A stretch of 64,000 nt of DNA, taken from NCBI GenBank assembly GCA_963682055.1, contig OY821740.1, positions 10,107,314 to 10,171,313 on the forward strand, given 5' to 3'. The notes below the pieces were generated by a model. It made no database searches, was not told where the DNA came from, and saw nothing but the letters and a program-made list of their open reading frames with translations. Origin of the DNA: Primula veris. Its lineage: Eukaryota > Streptophyta > Magnoliopsida > Ericales > Primulaceae. This document shows positions 1 through 12,600 of this stretch, piece by piece; position 1 is the first letter of the stretch; the number at the start of each line of letters is the position of its first letter. Position numbers and translations under genes: made by a program.

Positions 1-248
1 GTGTATTGAATCATCTATGACTACCTCTGCAATAGTTGACAGTGTTGGGAATGCCCTGCACTCAAATTTCACTGACAACCCCGACGAAGAATGTATCCTT
101 CACAACTTTTACTTATAGATAATTCTATATACTAATTCTTGGTCAATTTCATTAAACATGATGTGATTCCTTGATTCGAGTTCTTCACATAGATGCCAAA
201 CAGGAACGGCTGATCATTGACAGGTTGAACTCCATGGATGAATTCTAG
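1..248 (+). CDS. 3' end of an unidentified gene (last two exons, 5' part outside the window)
   Basis: Reading from base 2, an open frame runs to a GT donor after base 92 (exon 1-92). It resumes at 193 after an AG acceptor and stops at TAG 246-248. The join keeps the frame and gives a hydrophilic tail of about 48 residues with ...NPDEEYAKQERL... across the junction, ending NSMDEF. If the first exon were read through instead, the frame would stop at 118 with an unlike tail, so the spliced reading is preferred. I do not recognise the family. The product has no membrane segment in the visible part, and no function is assigned. Confidence 0.5.
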
Positions 249-965
249 TGGTATCATTCAGCACATAAAAAGCATGAACGGTTGTAGGGTATTTTTATTA
301 TTCCTTTTTTTGTTCTTGTCATTCTAGTTATGAAAGTGGTACTTAAGTAGTAGTAGTTTTTAAGATATTTGTAAATGCCGGTGATGAACAGCTTTGCACT
401 GATATGTAAATGGGAAATGTAAATGCTACTTTTGCTTGCTATCTTTTATTTACCTAGACAGAATGTACTGTGTACACGTTGTGGTCCTTATCTTACGTTG
501 TGCAGGAACTTGAAAAAGATAAAGTACATCATATTAATAGTAGCAATTGCTTAATAATAGAAAAAAAATAATGGTATTAATCTAGCAGAAGCTGCAGAAG
601 TAATGGTATGTTTGAAGATTGAAAATTAAATCGCTCGTCTATCATATGATGTACTTTATCAAAAGAGGTTATTTTTAATTTTTATTTGAACAAATGATGC
701 ACCTGATGTTAAAATGCGAAGGATCCATTGCTCTTATTATTTATTTTTAAAAAAACCAATTACTGAGCACTTCAATTTCTTTTGGACGAGTGAAGATGCT
801 AATACTGTGATGGGAGCAGAATGATTATTTGCATTCAGTCTATTGACTATTACCTTAATGTACAATATAATTTACACAAACAACCGGTGTAATCTTTTGT
901 TTTTGCACAGAGATAATCGAAACCATGAACTTGTATTTGATAGTAAAGAATCAATCTTTGTGACG
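249..965. other. Downstream region of the first gene, with exon-like fragments
   Basis: This is AT-rich 3' flank. Two short pieces look like exons because they follow good acceptor sites: one from about 505, after a TGTGCAG, and one from 911, after TTTTTGCACAG. The second is open in one frame to the retrotransposon junction at 970. It continues beyond the element, once the element and one target copy are removed, to a TGA at 6738-6740. These could be alternative 3' exons of the upstream gene or chance. Nothing else was recognised. Confidence 0.3.
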
Positions 966-970
966 GAACT

Positions 971-1514
971 TGTAAGAATTATTTATAATTCTTTTATAAA
1001 TATTAATTCATTAAAAATAGAATAAATATTTTTTCATTAACATGGTTCATATACATTCCATGAGTTATGTAATTTATGATTTAAACATAAATTTGTGAGT
1101 TAAGAAACTCTACATTTCCACCATAATGATCGGTTGAGATTGATCCTACCTTGATGGACGGTAGAGATCGAAAGTATATGAAGAGTCTCGGGTACTCCTT
1201 CTACCTATATAAAGGATACAATACAATCTCAATTTGTGTCAAAACATACACACATAAACAACACATAAAGTAGTGTAGTGATAGGTTAAGGAGAAGAAAC
1301 CCAAGTCTCTAACCCGGCGATCTACATCCGTCATCCGAACTCAACTATCATGTCCGGCTTAAGTTCCATCGCCCTTCCGCATAGCTTAAGGTATGTGTTT
1401 CGACATACCCTCGATATGTTATAATATGTATGATCATCATGTAGAAAAGATCATAAATAGTTATGTTAATAATGTGTATAACATAACAATAATATAAGTT
1501 GTAATTAACTTACA
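971..1514 (+). repeat. 5' LTR
   Basis: This is the 544-bp direct copy of 6162-6704. It carries a TATA-like box TATATAAA at 1206-1213, likely the start of the U3/R transcription unit. By hand count it differs from the 3' LTR by about 17 substitutions and one 1-bp indel. Confidence 0.93.
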
Positions 1515-1516
1515 TT

Positions 1517-1528
1517 TGGTATCAGAGC
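1517..1528 (+). promoter_or_regulatory. Primer binding site for initiator tRNA-Met
   Basis: TGGTATCAGAGC starts two bases after the 5' LTR. It is complementary to the tRNA-iMet 3' end, the usual primer of plant Ty1/copia elements. Confidence 0.9.
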
Positions 1529-3216
1529 TATAGGTTAATATTTTCACATGATGTTCTACTTATTTTGGTGATTAATATGTATTGAAAGGGCTATACATAT
1601 TGTTTCGTGATCACTGCATATATAACATCCTATAATAGTTTTAATAAGATTTGGTTATAAACTAAACATAAGAAATCATATGTTACTCCTTGTTTTGTAC
1701 TGGTCTAGTGATTTGGTTTTATTTTCATATAAAACGAATTGGTTTAATTACTAAGAAATGAATGTAGTAAATGTTGATTCATTTAGCCGTATATTCATGT
1801 AACCAACTACTCTATGATTATTGAATGGTTGGACCCTAAAATTAGTTTCAATGCACTGAAGGGTTGTAGTAATGAACATACAATTCATAAATGTTGTACT
1901 TCACACTTATTATTACATGTCGTTAACTTGTTTTATGAAATACTTCACAAGTGTAAAATTAATTCCGATATGCTTCTCGAGTTGCCAAGCAACATTATGA
2001 TATGAGTTTATAAACGGTTTTAATAGTAAGTCGTTTTAAATGTTTAATGATGGCTCAAGTTTTAAAGTAAGAGAATTAGCTTCATTTGTATTAATGTCGC
2101 ATAAGACATTTATAATGATTTTGGGAGTTATGCAATAATGAGAATTAAAGAGTTTTGTAAGATAAGAATTTCCATGAATGAATATAGAAAGACATTTTAC
2201 AAAACTACGTAGTAAGTAATGTCATTAAGCTTTCATTATTTTATTGTGGTAACCATTAAGCTCTATATTAAATGAAAAATATTGTAATTAAATGATAAAT
2301 TTTACTGCATATAAATGGTTGATCTCCCTATATAGTAAATTATAAGGGTTTATTGTTTATTCATTCTCAATAAGAATTGTTTGGTTGCCGAATGGTTTTA
2401 TAATGTCCGATGACTGTATTAAATGGACACAATAATAACTTCATAATTAGAAGTTAGAAAGTTTGTAAACTGTTAATACTACAATTATGTAAATGTAGTT
2501 GAAAGGTTACGGAAAAAAAAAAAGGTTTAGACTCACATTAAGGTTGGAAAATTATAAATCTTTCCCAAATAGGCTGACCTAGGATGATGCGATGGCAAGG
2601 CAAGACTTCGGTTGATACTTTGTATCTTAATGAGGTCGGTTTTTAAGCAGCATTTGCTGCACCAACCCTCACCCTCTCTTACCTGGTCGGATCATGTTAG
2701 AGCTACCGAAAGGGTTAGAGTATATAATAGTTTTCCCGATTGTGTTTCTATACTTATATTCGTCGAATGGGTGTCTTTATATCGATATGACATGTGTTAG
2801 ATAAAATGAATAATACGAATGAATGAATGATGGACATTTACCCCTTAATTATATATATAACTCATGACAATGCATGCCACTAAGTATAATAAATTATGTA
2901 ACTTTTTGAAAGGTTGGATATAAGTTTTTAAATTTATTTAAAATAAAATAATGTTTTAATATATAATTTTAATATTACATGTGACAATGAACATTACTGA
3001 TAAGGATGCATGTACATATGAAAGTTGGGTGATGTACATATTATTGTTTGATTAAAACATGACGCACGTTTTAGTCATTATGTCTACATATTATTGTCCC
3101 TACTATTATTTTTATGACATATAAAGTTAAGTCAATTTATGTTCATACCATATAAGTTTGGTAATAGATTATAAGTTAAATCATATATATAACGTTCATA
3201 TTATGTGAAATTTTGT

Positions 3217-3743
3217 TTGCCCACAGGCACAAAATTTTAACCGATGAATGTTAAATAATCATTGGTGTATGCGTAAGTGTCAATTAAAGTTGTTGATGCT
3301 CTAATGTCAATATTCATATTATCGTTTGATTAAAAAAACAATATTGGCTTTGATCAAATCTGAATATTTAGCTTAACCGCTACAACTAATAATATTATTC
3401 GATTAAAATCAAATGTATATTTTAATCTATATTTTTAATGATTATTAGTGCCAGTAAATATTTTGCATCAACATCGTATGTCCAGACTTTGGTTGCCCAC
3501 AGGTACAAAGTATTGGAGACGAGTATTTGATGATAAACGTTATGTTTTGCATCCATTAGTGCCTTAATTATGGTTGCTAAATTATGGTTGTGTCCAATAT
3601 TGTTATGGGCCGGGGATGCATAAGAACTGATTTTTATGTATGTTTATTTTTGGTTGCCCACAGGTCCAAAAATATTATGATAAAAATAACTATTGGATGT
3701 TCATCATGGTTTAATTATTCATTATAATTTGGTTGCCCACAGG
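3217..3743 (+). repeat. Four dispersed copies of TTGCCCACAGG inside the retrotransposon
   Basis: The motif TTGCCCACAGG occurs at 3217-3227, 3493-3503, 3654-3664 and 3733-3743. Three copies are preceded by TGG, and all are followed by G then a purine-rich ACAAA or CCAAA type sequence. The flanks differ, so these are short conserved motifs rather than a plain tandem repeat. Function unknown. Confidence 0.75.
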
Positions 3744-4573
3744 TCCAGTTATTTTGACCACATAAACATTATGAATGATTTCTTAAGGTTTAACATTAAG
3801 ATGAAAAATATATGATATCCACAGATACCATATTTTCCAAGTTAAACAAATATTATGGACAAACTTAAATTTAACATTAAGAATAAAAATATAGCTCAAA
3901 TAAAGATGCCATATTTTTGTAGTTAAGTTTTTAAAATGATCCATTTTATTGACTTATTCCATTAGTTATAAATTGTCTTGCAAAATGATATGCTTGATTT
4001 AAATGTGTTGTTAAAATAAAAGTTATTTTATATGTAAAGAGATTGGTCTTAAGTTTTACCAATTTAATATGGTTCTTGGTGTGTATTATTAGTCAAGTTG
4101 AATTTGAATACCCACGTATAACAAATTTACTTGATGAAAGTATACCATCAATTAACTTAATAAATAAGAGTAGAAAAGAATGAAAACGTTATGTAGTGTT
4201 ACATGATGATTTCTCCGTAAGAAAACAATGATTGTTTAATGTTTTTAAAGGAGAAATATGTTAACACTAGTTGAGATATTCTTTTAATATGATTAAACTC
4301 ATTAAATCTCAAAGTCCAAATTCGTGATCTTTTACTAAATTCTTGACTTATTGTTCATATTTTATTTATATGTCGCATATTAGTTTGCTAGTAAACAAAA
4401 TGTTTTTAGTTGAAACTAATTTTATGTTGTTAGATCTAATAGAAATTTAACGTTTTCAATCACATTATGTGCATGTAGATTCATACTTTCCAATAATTAT
4501 AGTTGATGGAATTTTATCGATATTTTATTAAACAAAATGAGTTTTGGTTATCGATAAAGTTACGGTATCATTA

Positions 4574-4923
4574 GTGGGAGAATTATATTATTCAGAACAC
4601 CCACTATAAATGTTTTTCCTAATTCCCATTAAATAATTAATATATAGGTTCACCCACTATCAGGTTATATGTAACTTACCATAAGTTTTAGAGTAATGGT
4701 TAAACAAGTGGGAGATAATTACTCGTTTCACTATTGATGTATTATTTAACCATATACTTCTGTAGTAAGCGTAAGATCAGTGGGAGTAAGTAATAATTTT
4801 TTTAAATAAGCTAATTGTTAAGATTTACTTGAACTATCATTTTCTTTGAATTCAAATAAAAACGTGTAACTTATTTTGTTATCATAACCTATTATTTTGA
4901 AGTAACCACTAGATTAGTGGGAG
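4574..4923 (+). repeat. Four copies of a GTGGGAG purine motif inside the retrotransposon
   Basis: GTGGGAG occurs at 4574-4580, 4708-4714, 4780-4786 and 4917-4923, usually as AGTGGGAG and twice followed by TAA. It resembles the element's own purine tract AAGTGGGAAAA at 6151. This could be a series of old polypurine tracts or a repeated regulatory motif. Confidence 0.6.
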
Positions 4924-6161
4924 TAAACGTTGTTATAACCATTATCATTTTATTTTTGTAACCTATTATTTTACTAATGGTTATATTCATGTAAGTAGCT
5001 TACTAACCCATAATGAATTGTAAAATGGTTTTCAAAAGGTTTCTAAATGATAAAAGATTTTAAAAGAGTTTTACAGCTCATTAATAGTATTACAAACTGG
5101 TTCTTATGTGTTGAAACTATTAGTTTTACTTAAAACACATATTATTATAAGCAAACTCAAATATTAATTATTTATAGTGGATTACCTTTTGCATAATATT
5201 AAAGATGCCTAATTTATGTTTTATGTTTGCAAGAATATAAAGATTTTATGCTCACGTATCATTGATGTGATACATAGAAAGAAAATGTGATAACTAAATA
5301 TTTCACAATGGCTCATTGCTTATTAAATTACGACGCTAATATATGCTATAATGATCAATAAAGCATTGATCAATTTTATGTCCTATTGCTCAATAAAAGT
5401 ATGGAGAAATTGCTACATTTCTCAATAAAGTATTGTGCAATCTATGTCTTATTGCTCAATATAAGATTAGAGCAATTTTTATGACATAACTGATTGAATA
5501 TATTATCACATGTATCGTCAAGAAAAGTTATATAATTATTTGAGTACAAAACTCATAATAATAGTTGCAAATTAATTTCAGGACTTAGATTATGTCGAGC
5601 TTATGACTGAGTCGCTGAAAATGAATGTTTGCAATTATTCTTGATAACTAGCATTCAAATGGTGTTGAGTTCACATAATGTAAATGCTAAGTTTTCGAGA
5701 CAAATTTTAGAAACAATACAATCAATAAACACATAATGACCGTATATACATTAACGATATCTACACAAGACAATTAAGATTTTGTTAACATCACGTGTCT
5801 TGATTGTAGATAATTATATGGTATTACATAATGATGGTTGTTTATTTGATAGGTAGAGATCTCATTTCTTATTGTTTCTATTGTTCCAATTGTCCACTTA
5901 AGTACGTACAAGAATGAAAAGTTATGAACGTTTAATGTAACTATCTTTTCTTAAGACATTATTGGACTATTACAGTTATACTCGCCTTATAGGCTTTATT
6001 GAATAAATTGGTGTCGTCGTAGTACATGAAAGGAACCATGCTCTCAAGTAGTATGTAACCGTCATGACTCTCATCACCGATTTGTTTAGTAAAATGTCTT
6101 ATAAATCTATTTGCGCACTAATGATTGATTATGGAATTATGATATGGACCAAGTGGGAAAA

Positions 6162-6704
6162 TGTAAGAATTATTTATAATTCTTTTATAAATATTAATTC
6201 ATTAAAAATAGAATAAATATTTCTCATTAAGATGGTCGATATACATTCCATGAGTTATGTAATTTATGATTTAAACATAAATTTGTGAGTTAAGAAACTC
6301 TACATTTCCACCATAATGATCGGTTGAGATTGATCCTACCTTGATGGACGGTAGAGATCGAAAGTATATGAAAAGTCTCGGGTCCTCCTCCTACCTATAT
6401 AAAGGACACAATACCATATCAATTTGTGTCAAAACATACACACATAAACAACACATAAAGTAGTGTAGTGATAGGTTAAGGAGGAGAAACCCAAGTCTCT
6501 AACTCGGCGATCTACATCCGTCATCCGAACTCAACTATCATGTCCGGTTTAAGTTTCACCGCCCTTCCGCATAGCTTAAGGTATGTGTTTCGACATATCC
6601 TCGATATGTTATAATATGTATGATCATCATGTAGAAAAGATCCTAAATAGTTATGTTAATAATGTGTATAACATAACAATAATATAAGTTGTAATTAACT
6701 TACA
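6162..6704 (+). repeat. 3' LTR
   Basis: This is the 543-bp partner of 971-1514. It is preceded by the purine tract and followed directly by the target duplicate GAACT (6705-6709). Confidence 0.93.
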
Positions 6705-6920
6705 GAACTCGCTAGCTTTTTCGTAATTATAGGGTGTTGAAAGACTTATATCGATAAAAAATTTAAAATAAAAGATAAAAAAAAATCATATTTTTTTCTC
6801 AATACGAAGAAGGCGTAGCTCCTTTTTAGGTCAGTAAGAGCATTCTCAACACCCCGTCTAAAAGAGTAATTAATATTGTCCTAATTAATATAGAAGATAG
6901 CAAAAGTCGATGCACAACAA

Positions 6921-6986
6921 TTTATACTATATATTGTCTACATTCATAAATTATTTATACTACATATTGTCTACATTCATAAATTA
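6921..6986 (+). repeat. Short tandem duplication
   Basis: A roughly 33-bp unit containing TATTGTCTACATTCATAAAT is present twice head to tail, immediately left of the hAT-like element. Confidence 0.7.
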
Positions 6987-7016
6987 GTACGTGTATACAT
7001 TTCATGTCCCTATATG

Positions 7017-7866
7017 CATGGACGGAACTGCCATATGACCACGGGTGTAACAACAACCCCACAATTTCGAATTTTTTTTATTAATGTTTTTAAAAATAAT
7101 ATATAAGGTATTTTAGCAACCCACTAAATATTTTTTTTGGCACTCTCTCAAAAATATATATTGTTAGTGCAATAACATACTGTGATTTTCTATGTGATGA
7201 TAATATATAAGTACTACTTAAAAACTAACACGTAGGTAAGTGATAATAAAAAACATTTTACATCAACTTATCATATTGACACGTAACATACGTCTTACAA
7301 AAATTGTAAAAAATAATAATAAATATAACAACAGGTAGTGGTGAGTACAAATAAAATTTATAAAATAACGTTTAGTGGTTTTTATTTTAATTAAGTGAAG
7401 CAAGTATAATGAAATTGTGTATTACATATTTGATTGTTCGTATATATCTAGTATTAAATATATGTTTGGTTTTTTCATGTTTTATATTTTTTTACGTTCG
7501 TATTTTAATCTTTTTACTCTTGATTCTTAATTTTAACTTTTTGTATCATTTAGTTTTCTATTTTATTTATTTTGTAGTCAATTTTGAAACGCTGAAACTT
7601 TTGAGACGTAACTGCACGTGATATTACTGTTGTGAGTTTTTTTGAAAGTTTGAAAAAAGTCGTAATTATCAAAATTGAGCGAAAAGGAAAAAAAAAATAG
7701 AAATCAAATACATTTTAATTAACAAATTAAGACTAAAAAATGAAGAAAATATGATAAAAAAGGTTTTAAAAAATCCGACTTCTGCGTGTTTATACTTTGA
7801 AAAATATTATGTGATTCTATTAATTATTTTGGCAACCTCATACATTTGGTCCTGGTTCCGTCCCTA
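7017..7866. mobile_element. Non-autonomous hAT-like element (about 850 bp)
   Basis: Its ends are inverted: the left end begins CATGGACGGAACTG and the right end finishes GGTTCCGTCCCTA. Near-identical 8-bp flanks lie outside (CCTATATG at 7009-7016, CATATATG at 7867-7874, 7 of 8 match). An 8-bp duplication with short GGACGGAAC inverted ends is typical of hAT elements. The interior is AT-rich with no credible transposase. A 70-codon ORF inside has no recognisable features. Confidence 0.65.
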
Positions 7867-7970
7867 CATATATGTACATTAATGAGATACATGTCCAAAC
7901 TGTTTTATTAATTTTATAATCAATACACAAAAGCTAATAACTTTCATTTCATTCCTCATTTTATTGTCTT

Positions 7971-8750
7971 ATAGATAAATTATTTAGTCCTTCCAAGAGA
8001 ACAAGTGATTTGGTCATCTAAACCATAACAAATGACACATTTGCATGTGGGTTATCCATTACATTAGTTATTAAATTAATGTCAATAAATACACATTCTT
8101 TTTCCAAATTACAAAAAAAATCTCCAATGTTAATAAATAAAACCCTTTTAAGAACTTATCATTTTATAAATTGAATTAATACTCCATTTTATTTGTGTTA
8201 ATCGAATTGAAAAATGGAAGTAAAAATAAACAAATCCTTTTATGTTTTTCTTAATAGATTTTTTAGAGAAAAAAGAAAGTCATCAGTTTTTTTCTTTTAT
8301 GTTTTCAAATCTATTATTCATTTGATAAAAGAAAATACTTATATTTTCAAGATCATACTACTACAACCTTGTTGTGATCTATAATTTATTAGTCATTAGA
8401 TAGATAATTTCTTAATATTGCCATAATTAAATATTTGCAAAAAAAAACAAAAACTGAATTTGAGATTATAAACAAAAGTTAAATTGGTTTTACAGAACTA
8501 TAACACAATCACTAATGAAACAAAGTAAAACTAAACAAACACTAAAAGGGGAAATTACGTGATAAATAAGTTGAATTTTGTGTAAATATGGTTAACGCTT
8601 AAGTTTTTAGGCATTGTCAATGTGAAGATATATAGAAGTTCTGGTGTCAAATTGGTGAATAAGATGGGCCACATGCAAACGTGTCACTTGTTGTATGGAT
8701 TAGAGAACCAAATCAATTGTGCTATTGGATGACTAAATAATTTGTCCATT
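7971..8750. mobile_element. Element with long (about 85-90 bp) imperfect inverted repeats
   Basis: The stretch about 7972-8058 is the imperfect reverse complement of about 8660-8748. Both arms carry AAATTATTTAGTC at the outer edge and TTTGCATGTGG at the inner edge. Long inverted repeats around a non-coding AT-rich core suggest a Mutator-like or foldback MITE. I could not fix a clean target duplication, so the superfamily is open. Confidence 0.6.
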
Positions 8751-9573
8751 TTATGCTCTCCCTCTCCCTCACTAGAACTCACCCATACAAAGGTTTCTCA
8801 AAATAAGTAAATATCCTTATTTATCTCCATGTCACCCACACTTCTCATTTCTTTCTCATTTTAGCGGATTTTTCTATCTTACTGAAACCCTCAATTAGAT
8901 TAAACTTTGAAAAAGGATTAGAATTTACCATGGGGAAAAATAATAGAGTTTACCTTATAAAAATTAGAAATTTTTAATTTTCATAGTGTGAGAGTAAGTT
9001 TAACTTAAATAAAAAATGACCTCTCTAATGTAAAAAGAATGTGTAGAATAATGTGGAGGATAAAACATCTATGATGAAAAATTTTAGAATCAGACCAAAA
9101 AGTTATGCTTGTTTCGAGGGTAAAATGAGAGAAATGAAATATAAAAATATATAATACATTATTTTTTCAATATAGTAAATGCGCTAGTATTGCACTGATA
9201 TGCAAGATTATCATATTGTAGTCTTACATTTAAACATATACTAAATGAGTAGTTTTGGACAGAATTGAATCGTTAGGGAGGCCAATGAGGATGAGAATGC
9301 TCTTCGTTCCACCTCACTATTATCGACTTATCGTAATATAAATCCCATCATTTTATGAGAAGTATCTATTTGGAAAGATGCGTGAATGGAATAAACTAAC
9401 TACTTACTAAGTAGTATATTAATCTATTTATTTTGAAATAGAATAATTTGTACACACTACCCCTTCCAACTTCAAAAATAAAAATACTATTTAATTTTAT
9501 ATATTTACTTTAAATAATTTCTGATGATTTGGCCTCTCCTCCTCTCCATTGTAGTGTCCGCACCATCCTCACT

Positions 9574-9578
<5 letters not shown>
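8751..9578. other. Upstream region of the DiT1 gene
   Basis: AT-rich sequence without a supportable gene. A 13-bp sequence AAGAGCATTCTCA at 6836 recurs inverted at 9292-9304, hinting at the ends of an older element spanning the two insertions to the left, but no target duplication was found. The promoter and 5' leader of the DiT1 gene must lie in the right half. Confidence 0.4.

Positions 9579-9634
<56 letters not shown>
9579..9634. repeat. Compound (TC)n(TA)n microsatellite in the DiT1 leader
   Basis: A run of TC dinucleotides is followed directly by a run of TA dinucleotides, ending about 12 bases before the DiT1 start codon. It probably lies in the 5' UTR or core promoter and will be length-variable. 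Confidence 0.9.
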
Positions 9635-9640
<6 letters not shown>

Positions 9641-9645
9641 CAAAA

Positions 9646-12600
9646 ATGTCAACAACAACATTCGCCCTCCTCTCTCAGCCACCTATCTCCACCACCTACA
9701 ACCGCACCTCCATCCATCTCCGATCCCGTCACCACCTCCTCAAATCCCAACCCTCCATCTTCCCCACCCTCACACACACTCCTACTTTAACCCCAATCTC
9801 CACCGTCCGATCAAAACTCCTTCCCCCAATAAAATCCTCATCTAAACCCATCTCCGAACCAGCTATACCAGAACCAGTGGTTTCTGAACCGAGCGGTGCG
9901 ACAATACTCCCTCTCATCATTTCTGTATCTGTCGGTTTGATAGTCAGGTTTGCTGTGCCTAGACCGGTCGAGGTCACCCCTCAGGCGTGGCAGTTACTCT
10001 CTCTTTTCTTATCAACCATCGCGGGCCTCGTTCTCAGCCCGTTACCTGTTGGCGCCTGGGCGTTTTTAGGGCTGACCGCTACCGTTTTGACTAAAACGCT
10101 TAGCTTCACCGCTGCCTTTTCCGCTTTTACCAATGAGGTTGTTAAAACGACTTTTTTTACTTTTCCATTTTCTAGTTCTTTTGGTGTTATTAACTTATGA
10201 TGTAGTTTTGTACTCCGTAGATGCCAGGTTCATTCGTTCAATATAGTGATGTAGTTTGGTAGTTCTTTTATTTTGTCTTCAATTTTAGTTAATTTTATCT
10301 CTGTTTTAAAAAGCTGGATTTGTAGTAAAGAGGCTTAAAAAAAGCTTTAAAAGCTCTCTTTTCCACTTTTTATGCCCGCTAAAAGCTTTAGCGTAGCTCT
10401 TGGAAAAACACTTAGTTTTACCGCTGCCTTCTCCGCTTTTACCATTGAGGTTGTTTAAACGACTTTTTTTTACTTTTTCTGTTTATATTGTTTATTGTTT
10501 TTTAGGCTTGTTTTTAGGCGGTTCGTTTTTTTTTGCTTTCTAGTTATTTTGGTGTTATCAACTTTGTATGTGCCAAGATCTTAAAAACGCTGAATATTGA
10601 AATAGTACAATTTTCCAAAAGCTTGAGCTTGTACTATGATAGTTCAAAGCTAAAACAATGTGTTTATTTTTCTTCGACATCCCCATCGTAACTTATATGG
10701 CATACCCATTTTTAAGCCTAACCAACATTTAGGCAGGTTTTGCACATGTAGGTTAATTTTTTTTTCTAATGTTCTTTTCGAGTAATTAAAGTTTGATTGT
10801 TTTTAGGCCAATTTTAGGCAGTTCAGCGTTTACTTTCTGGGTCTTTTGGTTCTATCAACTTGTCAGGTTCTATACAGTGATGTAGTTTTGTATGCATGAT
10901 GGAATGCTAATTTTGGTAAATGGGGGGCAGAAACACTAATTTTTGAATATTTTAATCAAGGTACAGAGAATCAATTTATTTTTTCATCAATTTTTATCAA
11001 AATGGGGGTGATGCAGCCCCGATTTCCGCTACCTAGTTCCTTCCCTGTTTCTATGTGCCAAGATTCGATGACATAGAATATTGAAATACCATTTTGAAAA
11101 GCTTGAGCTTGTACTATGATCAATTTTTTAAAATTAGTTTTTGTATCCTCTTCGTCACGTATCTGTCATACCCGTTTTTAAGCCTAACCAAGCTTTAGGC
11201 AGGTTTTGCACATGAAGTCTCACTTTTCTTTTCTAATGTTCTTTTCTAGTGCTAAAGTTTAAGTTACAAGTAAACTAAAATTTCCATCATATATTATGAT
11301 TTTGTGAGCAATGTTTTAATTATTTGTATTGTTCTCAAGACGATACCCGTCATGTGCAGGCCGTGTACCTTTTGTAAGCCAACCCAATTTACAGAGGATT
11401 CATGCTCGTTTTTATTTCGCCGTTATATATATTAAACAAATTCAGGCAGTTTATCAACAGACATACAAATATATGATCTCTGCTTTGACACCTTTTTAAG
11501 TCCTTAATTCTAGTAAAGTCCTGGGCTTGCAGTTGAAGAATCTTTTTAATTGTATATATTCTGTAACAGGTTATTTGGCTCATTGTCATCTCCTTCTTTT
11601 TTGCCCGAGGCTTTGTCAAAACTGGCCTTGGAGACCGGATCGCCACGTATTTTGTCAAGTGGCTAGGGAAGAGCACATTAGGGTTGTCTTATGGGCTTAC
11701 ATTCAGCGAGGCGTTGATTGCACCAGCAATGCCGAGCACCACAGCGAGGGCTGGTGGAGTGTTTTTGCCGATTATTAAATCGTTATCTTTGTCAGCAGGG
11801 AGTAGGCCTGGGGATGCTTCGTCGAAGAAACTAGGGGCATATCTTGTTCAGTCTCAGTTTCAGGTTTGGTCTTGTTTGTGTTTGGTGATTTTGTACTGTG
11901 CTATGGAATAATGGAGTAAGATCTTGTTTGGCTGTAGTTTATAAGTTAAGAAGCTGGCTTTAGTTAGACAGAGGAAGAAGTTGGGATCAATCAGTTTAGA
12001 ACTTCTATTTTTATGCCGAATATTTGAAAGAGCTTGGCTATCAAGCTGACCAACCAAATATAGTGCACCTTTATTTATCAATCATTTAATCAAATATCAG
12101 GTGACCTTACAGGCTGCAACAGGACAAACTAAATTGTCTTTTCGTATTTTTCATTCTGTAATCAGTCATGAGTTAGGGGTGGGACTGTTAGTTGAAAAGT
12201 CAACTTTTTTGCTGTTTGAATATATATCTTCGAGTTAATATTATTAGATATATGAAATTTAGACTTGGGGATGATGCGTGAGTGACATTGTAACCCTTTA
12301 AATTTTAGTAAGACAACACTGCATTTCAAAGTCAAAATGAATTGTAAGAGAACTGTTATGCTCGACGACTAAGTTCTAATTTTTTGTTTTTGTTTTTATT
12401 TTCTTGCCCAGACCTCAAATGGGAACTAAGACCTGCTTTTGATAAATTGACCTATTATTTGAGACAGGAAATACTCCAAAGGGAGTATTCATTTATAACG
12501 TAGTCCAAAGCATAATGCTGAAATTAGCCCCTGTTGAGGTATACATTTGTAAAATGATGGAATGAAGTGTAGAAAATTAGTAACCAAATTGAAGGTAAAG

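Larger units (their letters stand above)
971..6704 (+). mobile_element. LTR retrotransposon, Ty1/copia-type primer site, without recognisable pol
   Basis: The element has two near-identical LTRs (971-1514 and 6162-6704) that begin TGTAAG and end CTTACA. A perfect 5-bp target duplication GAACT flanks it at 966-970 and 6705-6709. A primer binding site TGGTATCAGAGC, matching the 3' end of initiator tRNA-Met, sits at 1517-1528. A purine tract AAGTGGGAAAA lies at 6151-6161, just before the 3' LTR. The 4.6-kb interior has no long ORF and no pol domain I can read. Only a faint RNase H tail-like stretch near 6065-6110 (ITDLFSK) is visible. The segment 2540-2800 resembles 45030-45290 of the copia relic further right, which supports a Ty1/copia origin. 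It appears non-autonomous or decayed, but the LTR similarity implies fairly recent insertion. Confidence 0.93.

Noticed and set aside
505..575. Exon-like piece after a TGTGCAG acceptor
   Set aside because: Only 22 codons before a stop in an A-rich run, and the first gene already ends properly at 248. Not strong enough to call.
7409..7621. 70-codon hydrophobic ORF
   Set aside because: It lies inside the hAT-like element in AT-rich DNA, and its leucine/phenylalanine bias follows from base composition. No family signal.
6836..9304. Single large element bounded by AAGAGCATTCTCA inverted ends
   Set aside because: Only 13 bases match, and flanks show no target duplication. Kept only as a remark.
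9529..9645. In-frame upstream ATG extending the DiT1 protein by 39 residues
   Set aside because: The added residues are encoded by the TC/TA microsatellite (LSLSLS, YIYIYI). The ATG at 9646 starts a normal transit peptide.
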